From an uncultured Clostridia bacterium (lineage in GTDB: Bacteria > Bacillota > Clostridia > Peptostreptococcales > Anaerovoracaceae), in the NCBI GenBank assembly GCA_934255135.1, contig CAKQMV010000010.1, positions 1 to 64,000 of the forward strand: a DNA stretch of 64,000 nucleotides, in the 5' to 3' direction. The notes below the pieces were generated by a model. That model searched no databases and was not told where the DNA came from. It saw nothing but the letters and a program-made list of their open reading frames with translations. This document shows, in pieces, positions 16,188-25,086 of this stretch (positions are counted from its first letter, which is position 1; every line of letters starts with the position of its first letter). The position numbers and the translations under genes were made by a program.

Positions 16188-18395
16188 ATGACTAAACGAA
16201 TTAGCACCGTAATTGCAATAGTGGTGATGATTTCCATGATATCGACGAGCGTGGTTCTCGCAGCGACGAACAAGTCGCCATTCAGTGGCACCGGTTACAG
16301 TAACTTCATAATTCCATCCGGTCACGAGAAGGATACAATCGTGAATGGAATTGATGTATCTGTGTTCCAGTCAAGAAAGGGTCAGGATGCGGTGTCGAAT
16401 CTGAACTGGTCAACTGTAAAGTCAAAGGGTGTTGACTATGCGATTCTCAGAGTAGGTGGAACCTATGCGGCTTCACTTAAATATTATGGTGATGAGACCT
16501 TTAAGGATCACTACAATAAGGCCAAGAAAGCCGGTATGGGAATCGGAATTTACTGGCTGTCACAGGCGATGACTGAGTCGAAGGCCAAGGCAGAGGCAAA
16601 GAAGGCTGTTGCGGCACTTCAGTCATATGGAATTGGTCCGGAAGATCTTCAGCTTCCTGTATATATGGACTATGAGTTCGTATCAGGCGGCAAGATGAAT
16701 TCATCTACTCTTACAAGGGGTAAGGGAACCAAGGCTGCCAAAGCTTTCTGTAAGACAATCGAGTCATATGGATATCAGTCCGGAATCTATGCGAGTACAA
16801 GCTTCTATGATAAGTATATAGATGCATCGCAGCTTCCTAAGACAACAAGACTGTGGGTTGCTCAGTATTACAACAGATGCGAATACACAAAGCGCAGGTT
16901 CGATATGTGGCAGTATTCAAGCAGTGGCAAGCTTACGAACATGTTCATAGATTCGAACAACAAGGTTGTAGACTGTAACTTCATGTATCTTGGAGATTCA
17001 TCAGACTCAAGCTCAGATACTGATATTTCGAACTGCAAGGTTGTATGCGACAAGAGCGTGAAATATCTAGGCTCAGGAAAGCTGCATACTCCTGATGTAA
17101 AGGTTACCAGCCCTTCAGGAACCGTGCTCAGTGAGGACAAGGATTACACCTTGATGTACATCAAGAATACTGCGAAGGGGACTGCGAAGGTATATATCCA
17201 GGGCCTTGGCAAGTACTCGGGATATAGAGTAACTTCATATAAGATAACAGGTGATGAACCTACAGATGGTAATCTGAGTGTGCTCGGCGATTCGCTTAGC
17301 TTCGCATCAGGCTCTGGTTATTCCAAGTCTGGAAATGATTACATCAAGGGTGTCGCACCAGAAACATCGATAAGCAAGTTCAAGTCGAATATAAAGCTTC
17401 CTTCTGCATACACAGTAGAGGTTGTAAATGCAAATCACGGTAAAGCGTCAGGAAACATCAGAACTGGCTGGTATGTCCAGTTCTACAAGGACAACGTACT
17501 TGAGGCGAGTGCGCGCATTGTTGTAACCGGCGATGTAAACAAGGATGGAAAGTGTAACGAGGGCGATGTTGAACTTGTTGCACAGAATCTTGTCGGACTG
17601 AATACGCTCGATACAATCCAGAAGAAGGCAGCAGCTAAGGGCGCAACCAAGGTTCAGCTTAAGCACCTTGGAATCCTGATAGGTAACGCTTCTACGGCCA
17701 AAACAGCATCTCTCGAGTCAGAAGATTCCGCAGAGACTGTTGCTGAAAATCTTGAGACCGGTGAATCTCGCGCTGCTGCAGGAAGCGTAAGCATTAACAA
17801 AACACAGGCCTTCAAGGGTCAGAATGTTTATGCAACAATAAGTGCCAACTCATCTAAGAAGCACGTTGCAATGCTTGTAGATCTGTCAATCGGCAAGGGC
17901 TTCAATTATTCGATGGTTACAGAAGGAAAATACTTCTATAATAACGGCAAGCTCCTTGTTTATGCACTTAACGGAGATAAGGCAAGCTGTAAGTACAAGC
18001 TGAGATCAAACACTGCAGGCACACATACCGTGTCCTTCAGCGGAAATGCGGCAACAGCAGACGGAAGCACTTTTGCATGCAAAGGCAATGATAAGGTTAA
18101 GATCGTCTCAGCAAAGGCGCCAGCGATCAGCGAGATTACTTCCGGAACGAAGTATCTCAAGGTGAACTGGGAGAAAGCGGATAAAGCGCCGTTTACCGGT
18201 TACCAGATCAGATACAGCACCAAGTCTTCAATGAAGAGTGCGAAAACTGTAACCGTTAAATCGTCCAAAATCTTCACTAAGAAGGTAAGCAGATTGACTT
18301 CCGGCAAGAAGTATTACGTTCAGGTTCGAGGATATATCAATGCAACAACGCATTCATCGACCTGGAGTAAGTCGTCATCCGTAACTGTTAAATAG
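16188..18395 (+). CDS. Secreted GH25 lysozyme-like hydrolase with dockerin-like and fibronectin III modules
   Basis: A 735-aa exported protein with a signal peptide of about 26 residues. Residues of about 45-255 form a GH25 muramidase domain: GIDVSVFQ, AILRVGG, the acidic YMDYEF active-site strand, and a closing FDMWQYSSSGKL. After that comes an Ig-like segment ending YIQGLGKYSGYRVTSYKI, then a half dockerin-like calcium motif DVNKDGKCNEGDVELV (near 445), a cohesin-like beta region and a C-terminal FN3 domain. It probably cuts peptidoglycan at the surface or outside the cell. The 42-bp gap suggests no tight link to the GTPases. Confidence 0.82.
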   Translation: MTKRISTVIAIVVMISMISTSVVLAATNKSPFSGTGYSNFIIPSGHEKDTIVNGIDVSVFQSRKGQDAVSNLNWSTVKSKGVDYAILRVGGTYAASLKYYGDETFKDHYNKAKKAGMGIGIYWLSQAMTESKAKAEAKKAVAALQSYGIGPEDLQLPVYMDYEFVSGGKMNSSTLTRGKGTKAAKAFCKTIESYGYQSGIYASTSFYDKYIDASQLPKTTRLWVAQYYNRCEYTKRRFDMWQYSSSGKLTNMFIDSNNKVVDCNFMYLGDSSDSSSDTDISNCKVVCDKSVKYLGSGKLHTPDVKVTSPSGTVLSEDKDYTLMYIKNTAKGTAKVYIQGLGKYSGYRVTSYKITGDEPTDGNLSVLGDSLSFASGSGYSKSGNDYIKGVAPETSISKFKSNIKLPSAYTVEVVNANHGKASGNIRTGWYVQFYKDNVLEASARIVVTGDVNKDGKCNEGDVELVAQNLVGLNTLDTIQKKAAAKGATKVQLKHLGILIGNASTAKTASLESEDSAETVAENLETGESRAAAGSVSINKTQAFKGQNVYATISANSSKKHVAMLVDLSIGKGFNYSMVTEGKYFYNNGKLLVYALNGDKASCKYKLRSNTAGTHTVSFSGNAATADGSTFACKGNDKVKIVSAKAPAISEITSGTKYLKVNWEKADKAPFTGYQIRYSTKSSMKSAKTVTVKSSKIFTKKVSRLTSGKKYYVQVRGYINATTHSSTWSKSSSVTVK

Positions 18396-18405
18396 GAGAA
18401 TGCTT

Positions 18406-18837
18406 ATGGACACTTCGACTGGCAAGAATATAATAATGAAGATCGCTGTGATTCTGCTGTGCATAGTAATTGCACTCGGTATGGGCGCTGTTACGGTTTC
18501 TGCAGCAGATAACCATGGGCGCGATGCGCATTCTGAGTCGATGTCTGTCGGACCTGACGGAAGCAAGAAGGGTGCGCTTGAAAAGCCGAAGAATTACAAG
18601 CCTTCTGTCGATATGGACAATCTCGAACCTGAAGGAGAGCCTATAGTGATTTCATCAGACGACGAGGAAGAGCCAGAGGACAGTGAGGCAGTTGATGACA
18701 ATGAAGATAAAGAAACTGAGAAAGATAAAGAAGATAAGGAGGACCATCTGATGGACAGCAGAATTATGGCAGCAATGATTGCTGCGGCAGCGACAATTGC
18801 AGTGTGCGAATACATCAAAAGCAGAAGAAATAAATAA
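18406..18837 (+). CDS. Secreted/anchored acidic protein with C-terminal membrane segment
   Basis: Not a recognised family. The 143-aa product has a signal peptide or membrane anchor (about residues 8-30), a soluble middle with strongly acidic Glu/Asp/Lys low-complexity (about 78-115), and a C-terminal hydrophobic helix followed by Lys/Arg (KSRRNK), like a tail anchor. The start at 18406 is chosen because AGGAG is 7 nt upstream; the ATG at 18400 is too close. It starts 10 bp after the GH25 gene, so the two are likely one unit. A surface spacer or partner role is only a guess. Confidence 0.65.
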   Translation: MDTSTGKNIIMKIAVILLCIVIALGMGAVTVSAADNHGRDAHSESMSVGPDGSKKGALEKPKNYKPSVDMDNLEPEGEPIVISSDDEEEPEDSEAVDDNEDKETEKDKEDKEDHLMDSRIMAAMIAAAATIAVCEYIKSRRNK

Positions 18838-18873
18838 AAACATATGTTCTTTTACTAAGAAGAGAGTTATAAT
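18838..18873 (+). promoter_or_regulatory. LexA-type SOS box over the promoter of the Y-family polymerase gene
   Basis: AAACATATGTTC (18838-18849), which reads GAACATATGTTT on the other strand, fits the Bacillota LexA box pattern GAAC-N4-GTTY. TATAAT is at 18868-18873, so the box covers the -35 region. Confidence 0.6.
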
Positions 18874-18922
18874 AGGGGCACAGCAATTTACTGCTTGAAA
18901 TATTCACTTAAGGAGGCTTTGA

Positions 18923-20209
18923 ATGAAGGATGATAACAGAGTCTACCTCGTTATAGACTTAAAGTCGTTTTTCGCTTCCGTCGAGTGTGTAGAGAGAGGA
19001 TTAGATCCGATGACTACGGATCTTGTTGTAGCTGACATGGAGAGGACGGATAAGACTATATGTCTTGCCGTCTCTCCTTCTCTTAAGGCAAAGGGCGTCA
19101 GAAACAGATGCAGGGTATTCGAGATTCCTAAGCATCTTGAGTACATAACAGCTGTTCCGAGGATGCAGAAGTACGTCGAATATGCTGCGGAGATATATGG
19201 TGTATATCTCGACTACATATCGCCGGATGACATGCACGTATATTCAATAGACGAGGTTTTTATAGACATTACACCTTATCTGAAGCGGATGGGTCTTACA
19301 CCAAGGGAGATGGCCAAGCTGCTTATGAGTGAGGTACTTAAGCGTGTGGGGGTTAGAGCAACCTGCGGCATAGGCACGAATATGTACCTTGCCAAGATAG
19401 CGCTCGATATTACCGCTAAGAATTCACCAGATTTTATAGGTTATCTGGACAGGGAGACATATATTAATACCTTGTGGGATCACAGACCGATTACCGATTT
19501 CTGGAGAATCGGACCTGGTACTGCAAGGCGGCTTGCCAGAATCGGTATCGAAACGATGGGCGGTGTCGCAAGAGCTGACGAGGAGCTGCTGTACAAGATG
19601 TTCGGTGTTGATGCCGAGCTTCTTATAGATCATGCGTGGGGAATTGAGCCTACGCTGATTTCCGATATTAAGAGCTACAAGTCCAAGTCGAATTCACTGA
19701 GCAGTGGACAGGTTCTTATGCGTGACTACAGCTTTGATGAAGCTCTTATTATAATTAAGGAGATGGCTGATGCCATGTGTCTCGATATGACTAAGAAGCA
19801 TGTGTTTGCATCGAGCTTCACTATCAGCGCGGGGTATTCTAATAAGTACAATCTTCCGATGGTGCACGGCAATGTGCCGGTGCTTGTGCCGACGAATGAG
19901 GCGGCCAAGGTAATACCTTCGGTCGTTAATACGTTCAGACGGATTGTGAGCCATGAGATACCGGTGAGAAGACTGTTTATCAATGCTAATAACATAAGAC
20001 CTGATACCAATGAGCATCAGATGACACTGTTTGAATTAGGTGACGATGGTGCTGATGGTGGTGAGAGTGAGAAGAATCGCAGAATTCAGGAGACTGTCAA
20101 TTCCATCAAGTCCAAGTATGGCAAGAATGCTGTGCTTAAGGGTATTGATTTCGATGAAGTAGCGACAACCCGCGACAGAAACAACCAGATAGGAGGTCAC
20201 AGGCTATGA
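18923..20209 (+). CDS. Y-family DNA polymerase, UmuC/UvrX-like
   Basis: A 428-aa translesion polymerase. Catalytic carboxylates are visible in VIDLKSFFASVE (first Asp) and YSIDEVFID (SIDE motif). The thumb HhH-like part is GIGTNMYLAKIALD, followed by WRIGPGTARRLARIGI. The little finger is shortened or divergent, as in UvrX. GGAGG sits 8 nt before the ATG. The gene overlaps yolD by 4 nt (ATGA), the usual Bacillota arrangement, and a LexA-like box precedes it, so SOS induction is likely. Confidence 0.92.
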   Translation: MKDDNRVYLVIDLKSFFASVECVERGLDPMTTDLVVADMERTDKTICLAVSPSLKAKGVRNRCRVFEIPKHLEYITAVPRMQKYVEYAAEIYGVYLDYISPDDMHVYSIDEVFIDITPYLKRMGLTPREMAKLLMSEVLKRVGVRATCGIGTNMYLAKIALDITAKNSPDFIGYLDRETYINTLWDHRPITDFWRIGPGTARRLARIGIETMGGVARADEELLYKMFGVDAELLIDHAWGIEPTLISDIKSYKSKSNSLSSGQVLMRDYSFDEALIIIKEMADAMCLDMTKKHVFASSFTISAGYSNKYNLPMVHGNVPVLVPTNEAAKVIPSVVNTFRRIVSHEIPVRRLFINANNIRPDTNEHQMTLFELGDDGADGGESEKNRRIQETVNSIKSKYGKNAVLKGIDFDEVATTRDRNNQIGGHRL

Positions 20210-20595
20210 TGGAGGGTAAGCCGGATTATTTGAGGACTCGAAGCTCAACTGGGCGCAAGCAGCAGGTTAAACGAAGCAGGATGCCAAGGTCTGAGAGAGC
20301 CAAGCAGTTTGCCCCGTTCTCTCCGCTTAATGGACTTAATGAAGCACTGAGGCTCAAGGAGCTAGAGCATAGCAGCATCGACCGCATAGAGATGACGGAG
20401 GATCGCGCTTGCGTCGTGAATGAGAAGCTAAGCAGCCTGTATCTGGGAGAGCAGGTCGAGGCCACATTTTACAGCTTTGGACACTACAAGACTCTTAAGG
20501 GCGTAGTTTCAGAGATAAATTCGAGGACGAGGACACTCACGGTTGATGATACAGAGATACATTTTAAGGATTTATACGACATAAAGGCTCGATAA
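20206..20595 (+). CDS. yolD: YolD-like protein
   Basis: A 129-aa YolD-family protein, the usual partner encoded after UvrX-type polymerases. It has the R-A-K-Q-F-A-P-F-x-P-L-N-G motif near residue 30 and an OB-like C-terminal half (GHYKTLKGVVSEINSRTRTL). The role is unclear, probably in translesion synthesis. The start overlaps the polymerase stop by 4 nt. Confidence 0.85.
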   Translation: MMEGKPDYLRTRSSTGRKQQVKRSRMPRSERAKQFAPFSPLNGLNEALRLKELEHSSIDRIEMTEDRACVVNEKLSSLYLGEQVEATFYSFGHYKTLKGVVSEINSRTRTLTVDDTEIHFKDLYDIKAR

Positions 20596-20661
20596 TCTTC
20601 GAATAACACGGGATTTGGCGAGAATAATGTACATAAATTGTTCTTTTGCCCGAAATAATGG

Positions 20662-20848
20662 TTGACGATACTTCATAGGGCAGATATAATTATACGGCAC
20701 GAAATTTGTGCGAAGTGGGGCAGGGCATGGCCCGGTAGCTCCGACACTAGTTATTATAGTACGCCGAACACAATCTTATGATTCAAGTAGGCAGACCGAA
20801 TCAGTTCCTTTTAGACTGGGAACCAAGTAGGTAGAAAGGATTAATTAA
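20662..20848 (+). promoter_or_regulatory. Promoter and structured leader of rplM-rpsI
   Basis: TTGACG (20662-20667), 17-nt spacer and TATAAT (20685-20690). The roughly 150-nt leader holds small hairpins (GCAC/GTGC near 20698-20712, GGGC/GCCC near 20727, ACTA/TAGT near 20747) before the AGAAAGGA ribosome site. Ribosomal-protein leaders before L13 are known in Bacillota; I cannot confirm that this is the same RNA. Confidence 0.6.
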
Positions 20849-21277
20849 ATGAAGTCTTATATCGCTAAGGCAGGAGACATCCAGCACAACTGGTATGTTA
20901 TCGATGCAGAAGGAAAGACTCTCGGTAAGCTTGCTGCTGAGACAGCTATGATTCTGAGAGGAAAGAAGAAGCCAACTTACACACCACACATGGATTGCGG
21001 AGACTATGTAGTAGTAATCAACGCTGAGAAGATCTGTGTAACTGGTAAGAAGGAGTCAGACAAGATCTATAAGAGACACACTGGATACCCAGGTGGACTC
21101 AGAGAGATGACTCTTGCTGAGATGAGAGCTAAGAAGCCTGAAGAGATTATCCGTCACGCTGTTAAGGGCATGATGCCTAAGGGTAAGCTTGGAAGAGCTA
21201 TGTTCAAGAAGCTAAAGGTATACGCAGGACCTGAGCACCCACATACTGCTCAGCAGCCTGAAGAGTGGACATTCTAG
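20849..21277 (+). CDS. rplM: Ribosomal protein uL13
   Basis: A 142-aa large-subunit protein. It begins [20 protein letters not shown] and has [27 protein letters not shown], the standard L13 core. It is followed after 17 bp by rpsI, the universal pair. Confidence 0.98.
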   Translation: MKSYIAKAGDIQHNWYVIDAEGKTLGKLAAETAMILRGKKKPTYTPHMDCGDYVVVINAEKICVTGKKESDKIYKRHTGYPGGLREMTLAEMRAKKPEEIIRHAVKGMMPKGKLGRAMFKKLKVYAGPEHPHTAQQPEEWTF

Positions 21278-21294
21278 GAAGGGAGGACTAAACA

Positions 21295-21693
21295 ATGGCT
21301 AAGGCAATGTATCAGGCAACAGGTAGAAGAAAGTCTTCAGTTGCAAGAGTTAGACTCGTTCCTGGAACTGGAAGAATCGTAATCAACAAGAGAGATCTTG
21401 ATGATTATTTCGGAGCTAAGGAGCTCGTTAAGAACGAGGTTAAGAGACCTCTCGAGATGACTGAGACACTCGGTAAGTTCGATGTACTCGCTACTGTAAA
21501 CGGTGGTGGATTCACAGGACAGGCTGGAGCACTCAGACACGGAATTTCAAGAGCACTTTGCGAGGTAGATGCAGACGCTTACAGAGCAATGCTTAAGGCT
21601 GCAGGATTCCTTACAAGAGACTCAAGAATGAAGGAAAGAAAGAAGCCAGGTCTCAAGAAGGCAAGAAGAGCTTCACAGTTCTCAAAGAGATAA
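21295..21693 (+). CDS. rpsI: Ribosomal protein uS9
   Basis: A 132-aa small-subunit protein with [15 protein letters not shown] at the start and the conserved basic C terminus ([17 protein letters not shown]) that reaches the P-site tRNA. It is paired with rplM. It is the last clear backbone gene before the accessory island. Confidence 0.98.
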   Translation: MAKAMYQATGRRKSSVARVRLVPGTGRIVINKRDLDDYFGAKELVKNEVKRPLEMTETLGKFDVLATVNGGGFTGQAGALRHGISRALCEVDADAYRAMLKAAGFLTRDSRMKERKKPGLKKARRASQFSKR

Positions 21694-21715
21694 TCTCAGA
21701 ACTGCTGAGCACAAC

Positions 21716-21740
21716 GGAAACCTTGAAATTAGTGGGTTTC
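21716..21740. repeat. 25-bp sequence with a close inverted copy at 31983-32008
   Basis: Reads GGAAACC-TTGAAATTAG-T-GGGTTTC on the plus strand. The minus strand at 31983-32008 gives the same with one inserted base and two substitutions. GAAACC/GGTTTC can pair as a small hairpin. It lies 23 bp after rpsI, next to an integrase fragment, so it may be an attachment-site core. Confidence 0.55.
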
Positions 21741-21781
21741 TGACAGATTGGATAGTTATGAAAATTGCAGATTTCCGGTTC

Positions 21782-21812
21782 GTTACTAACACATTACTAA
21801 CATGTTACTAAC
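21782..21812 (+). repeat. Three 11-bp direct repeats (RTTACTAAC), integrase arm-type sites
   Basis: GTTACTAAC, ATTACTAAC and GTTACTAAC begin at 21782, 21793 and 21804 with exact 11-bp spacing. Short direct repeats at one helical turn next to a tyrosine integrase are typical arm-binding sites. One further ACTACTAAC lies near 31966. Confidence 0.55.
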
Positions 21813-21841
21813 AAACCGCTGCAGATATGACTATGTAATTC

Positions 21842-21881
21842 AGAGATGTATTCTATGAAAATAGGATGCATCTCTTTTTTT
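21842..21881 (+). terminator. Terminator between rpsI and the integrase
   Basis: AGAGATG...TTCTAT pairs with ATAGGA...TGCATCTCT and is followed by TTTTTTT on the plus strand. It lies just past the integrase stop and may serve both directions. Confidence 0.65.
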
Positions 21882-21893
21882 GATTGGAAAGTC

Positions 21894-22619
21894 TTAAATA
21901 AGATTTATGGCGTTTACGATCTCATCAATATCAAGCTGCGTATAAGTGTCGTTTATCAGATCCTGTGAATGTCCGAGTATCTTTTTTCGTATGGTTTCTC
22001 GAATCTCTGCTTTGTGCATCATGGAGCTGCACGTATATCTGCAACAGTGAGGTGTGTGATCCATGCCGAGTTGCTCCATCAAAGGCAGAAAGTGTTTTTT
22101 GTAATAATTGTCGTACTTGAATTGTTCACCATTGGAACGGTGAATAAGATATTCGCTGTCGGTATCTTCAAACCAGGATTTGTAAAATGGATATACTTTT
22201 TCTGCAATGGGAACTTTGCGAATGCCATTCTGGGTCTTACTGGCCACTATATCAAAGTACCTTTCTTCTAGATGAACATCTTCTTTTTTGAGATTAAGAA
22301 GATCGCCGATTCGCACCCCGGAATATATCAACATCAGAGCCGTTTGACATATTGGGTTATCCTGATGCTCCCAAAGTTTCATTACTTCCTCTTCGGTAAA
22401 TTTCTGCCGATCATACTGATTTGGGTTTTTATCCTTGTACTGAGATATGTCTATATATTGACTGTAATCCTTCGATACGTAATCATACTTCATGGCATAC
22501 TTGTACATTTTTGAAATGAGAATTTTCATTTTTCTCATAGTAGGATGGTTTTTATCGGTTGTGTCGAAGAGGTATTGAAAATCTTTAGCTTTGAGATCGA
22601 TAAACATTTTATCGTGCAA
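21894..22619 (-). pseudogene. Tyrosine integrase, 5'-truncated
   Basis: The frame keeps the catalytic domain with R (SGVRIGDLL), K-region, H-x-x-R (HCCRYTC), H (ILGHSQ) and nucleophile Tyr (NDTYTQ). It begins abruptly in the second half of the core-binding domain and lacks the N-terminal arm-binding domain. Upstream it runs directly into a fragment of a sigma-factor gene at about 22615, so the 5' part was lost in a rearrangement. A shortened product could start at an internal ATG but is unlikely to be a working integrase. Confidence 0.8.
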
Positions 22620-22702
22620 AGGCGCTTGGTCTTACCAAGCAGACCGTATATAAAAGAATTCAACGTGCCAGAAAGATGATTGAGAAGGCCTTGGAGGAAT
22701 AG
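22616..22702 (+). pseudogene. 3' stub of an ECF sigma factor gene (cassette A)
   Basis: The last 28 codons read AKALGLTKQTVYKRIQRARK and end MIEKALEE. They match the sigma-4 helix-turn-helix end of the intact sigma factor at 32321-32869. The rest of the gene is replaced by the integrase fragment. The stop codon abuts the anti-sigma start exactly as in the intact copy, so cassette A once had its own sigma gene. Confidence 0.8.
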
Positions 22703-23383
22703 ATGAATTTAGAACAGATTGTGATATCGGCACTTGATGCTGAAATAAATCAATATGAAGCTGCGTCATCAGCTTTGCCGGAACCTTCGTTTTCATTGAA
22801 GCACAGAAGGGTCATGACAGAAGCCATTCGTACTGCAAATAAACAAATAAAGATTAGCGAAAAAACGCATCAGCAAACTCATCACGTACGCATAAGGCGT
22901 GTTGTTGCGGCTGCTTTGGTGGCAGTGCTGATAATGGTTTCCTCAGTAATAGCATTTGCTGCAGTGTATCCAGAGTATTACATGGTTATAAAAGAAAAAG
23001 TAAGGGAATGGACAATTACTTTTGTGACAGATAGCGAAGATAATGCTTTGACAGAATTCGTTGTAAAGAAGGGTGCAGTGCCGGAAAACTTTGCTCTTAC
23101 AAATGAAGTGTCAGAGGATGGAGTATATATGGCAACCTATGACAGACCTGAAGTAGAGGAAGAAATAATCTATGTCCAGGAATCACTTTCCAAATACTCA
23201 GTCACAGGTATTGATTCGGAAAATGATTATAAGAAGATAGAGGAGATAAACGGGATTAAAACCATAGTGATGAAAAAGAATGACTGCTATACATTGTTCT
23301 GGGTTAAAGATGGCTGCTCATATACATTAGTGGGCAATTGTAATCTGGATGTTTTGAAGGCATATGCTGAGTCACTGGAATAG
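22703..23383 (+). CDS. DUF4367-type anti-sigma factor, cassette A
   Basis: A 226-aa single-pass membrane protein. Residues 1-65 are a cytoplasmic helical part likely to bind the sigma factor (MNLEQIVISALDAEI). A membrane helix lies at about 72-94. The outside part has the DUF4367 pattern, ending in YTLFWVKDGCSYTLVGNCNLDV-like residues. It closely parallels the protein at 32870. It follows the sigma stub with GGAGG inside the last sigma codons. Its own sigma partner is gone, so it may act on the cassette C sigma factor. Confidence 0.75.
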   Translation: MNLEQIVISALDAEINQYEAASSALPEPSFSLKHRRVMTEAIRTANKQIKISEKTHQQTHHVRIRRVVAAALVAVLIMVSSVIAFAAVYPEYYMVIKEKVREWTITFVTDSEDNALTEFVVKKGAVPENFALTNEVSEDGVYMATYDRPEVEEEIIYVQESLSKYSVTGIDSENDYKKIEEINGIKTIVMKKNDCYTLFWVKDGCSYTLVGNCNLDVLKAYAESLE

Positions 23384-23487
23384 AACAAAAAAATAAAAAA
23401 ATTATAAAATATCTGTCCACAAATATGGGGCTCCTTTGTTTGAGTATATAGAAGGCAACTTCAATACTTGAACAAAGGAGATTTTTT

Positions 23488-23913
23488 ATGAAGAACAGAA
23501 TTATTTGTATAGCGGTGTCTTTGCTTATAATGATGGTACCATGCTTCGCTTTTGCCGGAACAGAACTCGATACGCCAATTGAAGAAGGGCTTGTGGACGA
23601 ATATTCATATACTTCAACAGTAAGCACTACGCTAACCATCAGCAACACCGGGGTAGCAAAACCAAGAGCTGTTATTACTGGTTTTCCTGGAACAACGACA
23701 AAGTTATCTGTAACAATGTATCTTCAGAAATACTCAAATGGATCGTGGGAAACCATTCAAAGCTGGAGTAGTTCTACAACATTAAACAGTTTAACACTAA
23801 CTAAGAGCAAAGTTGTTTCAAAAGGTAAATATAGAACGCATGCAGTATTTAAAGCATATCGTAATTCTAGCAGCGAACAGATTGTTAAGAATTCAGGGAC
23901 TGTGAGTTGCTGA
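23488..23913 (+). CDS. Small secreted beta-rich protein, DUF6147-like (cassette A)
   Basis: A 141-aa exported protein: signal peptide about 23 residues, then a roughly 100-aa repeat-like beta domain with YSYTSTVSTTLTIS, LQKYSNGSW, SWSSSTT and KYRTHAVFKAY. It is highly similar over its whole length to 33644-34069, and a broken third copy lies at 30533-30723. The fold pattern resembles small secreted DUF6147-type proteins common in gut Clostridia; that assignment is from memory and not certain. It follows the anti-sigma gene in both cassettes, so it is probably the first output of the regulon. Confidence 0.7.
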   Translation: MKNRIICIAVSLLIMMVPCFAFAGTELDTPIEEGLVDEYSYTSTVSTTLTISNTGVAKPRAVITGFPGTTTKLSVTMYLQKYSNGSWETIQSWSSSTTLNSLTLTKSKVVSKGKYRTHAVFKAYRNSSSEQIVKNSGTVSC

Positions 23914-23970
23914 ATTACAAAGCATTAAAGCACTTTAGTTCTTTCAAGCTAATCCAGTTAACATCTTATA

Positions 23971-23993
23971 AAGGAGGTGCCCCCATGGTGTAG
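23971..23993 (+). other. Strong ribosome site before a two-codon frame
   Basis: AAAGGAGGTG is followed by ATG-GTG-TAG, a Met-Val-stop minigene. It is likely the remains of a gene start, or a translated leader for the gene at 24085. Confidence 0.3.
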
Positions 23994-24084
23994 AGCAAAT
24001 TAAATAATAAAGTTATGAGAAAAATCAAAAGCTACCAAACAATGTACTAACTAGTTTCAATTTTTAAGCAAAGGAGGTTCACAA

Positions 24085-25071
24085 ATGAAAAAAAGAATAT
24101 TTTCTGTTGTATTAATAATTACAACATTAATAATTTCTTCAATAGAAATTTTTGCTATAAGCACGAATTCAAACACTGATATATGTGAATTAGAATCATA
24201 TTCAGGTTTTTCACCACAAAAAGTACCACTAAATAAAGCTTTTCTTGCATCAAGAAAAATTAATACTACAGGAGAAATTATTAATTCATCTAAAGACTAC
24301 AATAGTTTTAAAATAAATATCACACCTGAGTCGATGGATAAAAATTTCAGCATAATATTAAAAAACGATTTTACTGATGCCAATATCGTAAATAATTCAA
24401 TAATAGGAAATTCAAATTACAGCACGAACGAAATAGTAGATTTTTTCGATGGCGGATTTAGAAAACACTTCGTTTTATATAACGACAGTAATGAAATTTT
24501 TGATTGTGGTATTATAGCACCTTCTGGATACACTTTCAGATTCGCAGAAGATGGGTTTGGTAATGAAGATGGTTCTATAGAACTAGTCAATTTAGAAGGG
24601 AATCCTATACTAGCAATTTATCAACCTTGGGCAAAAGATTCCACTGGTAAAGATGTAAAAACATACTATACTATCGAAGACAACCGAGTGTACCAAAGAG
24701 TTTTACACAAGGGAAGTGATTATGTTTATCCAATTATTGCAGATCCAACTGCTCAATATAATAAGTGGTTTTCTGGTACAAAATGGGTTAGTAATACATC
24801 TGGATGGACACTATCGGTTGCTCCATCTAGCACTTTGATAAAAGAAATGAATGCGCAGAAAGGTTCAATGATAGCATCTGTTACAAATACTAGTTGGAAC
24901 ACACTATACAACCAGCACAAAGGCTCATCTCATTGGAAAAATACACAGGGAATGAAGGATCAATATAAATGCCATGCATTTAATGCCCAAAGCAAGAGTC
25001 GATGGAATCTTGACACATGGAGACCAAACGTAGGGTATACTCAAACAGTATTAAAATTATGTAATCCTTAG
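24085..25071 (+). CDS. Secreted protein with C-terminal DUF2599 domain
   Basis: A 328-aa exported protein. Signal peptide of about 24 residues, a middle of about 200 residues without a known domain (including DSTGKDVKTYYTIEDNRVYQ), then a C-terminal DUF2599 domain. Its marks are SGWTLSVAPS, SSHWKNTQGMKDQYKCHAF, and WNLDTWRPNVGY ending in CNP. The conserved Cys pair of the domain (CHA and CNP) could form a disulfide. DUF2599 has no established activity. It is AT-rich and lies next to a membrane thioredoxin-like gene, so the pair may be functionally linked. Confidence 0.7.
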   Translation: MKKRIFSVVLIITTLIISSIEIFAISTNSNTDICELESYSGFSPQKVPLNKAFLASRKINTTGEIINSSKDYNSFKINITPESMDKNFSIILKNDFTDANIVNNSIIGNSNYSTNEIVDFFDGGFRKHFVLYNDSNEIFDCGIIAPSGYTFRFAEDGFGNEDGSIELVNLEGNPILAIYQPWAKDSTGKDVKTYYTIEDNRVYQRVLHKGSDYVYPIIADPTAQYNKWFSGTKWVSNTSGWTLSVAPSSTLIKEMNAQKGSMIASVTNTSWNTLYNQHKGSSHWKNTQGMKDQYKCHAFNAQSKSRWNLDTWRPNVGYTQTVLKLCNP

Positions 25072-25086
25072 AGGGAGGTGCAAGTT

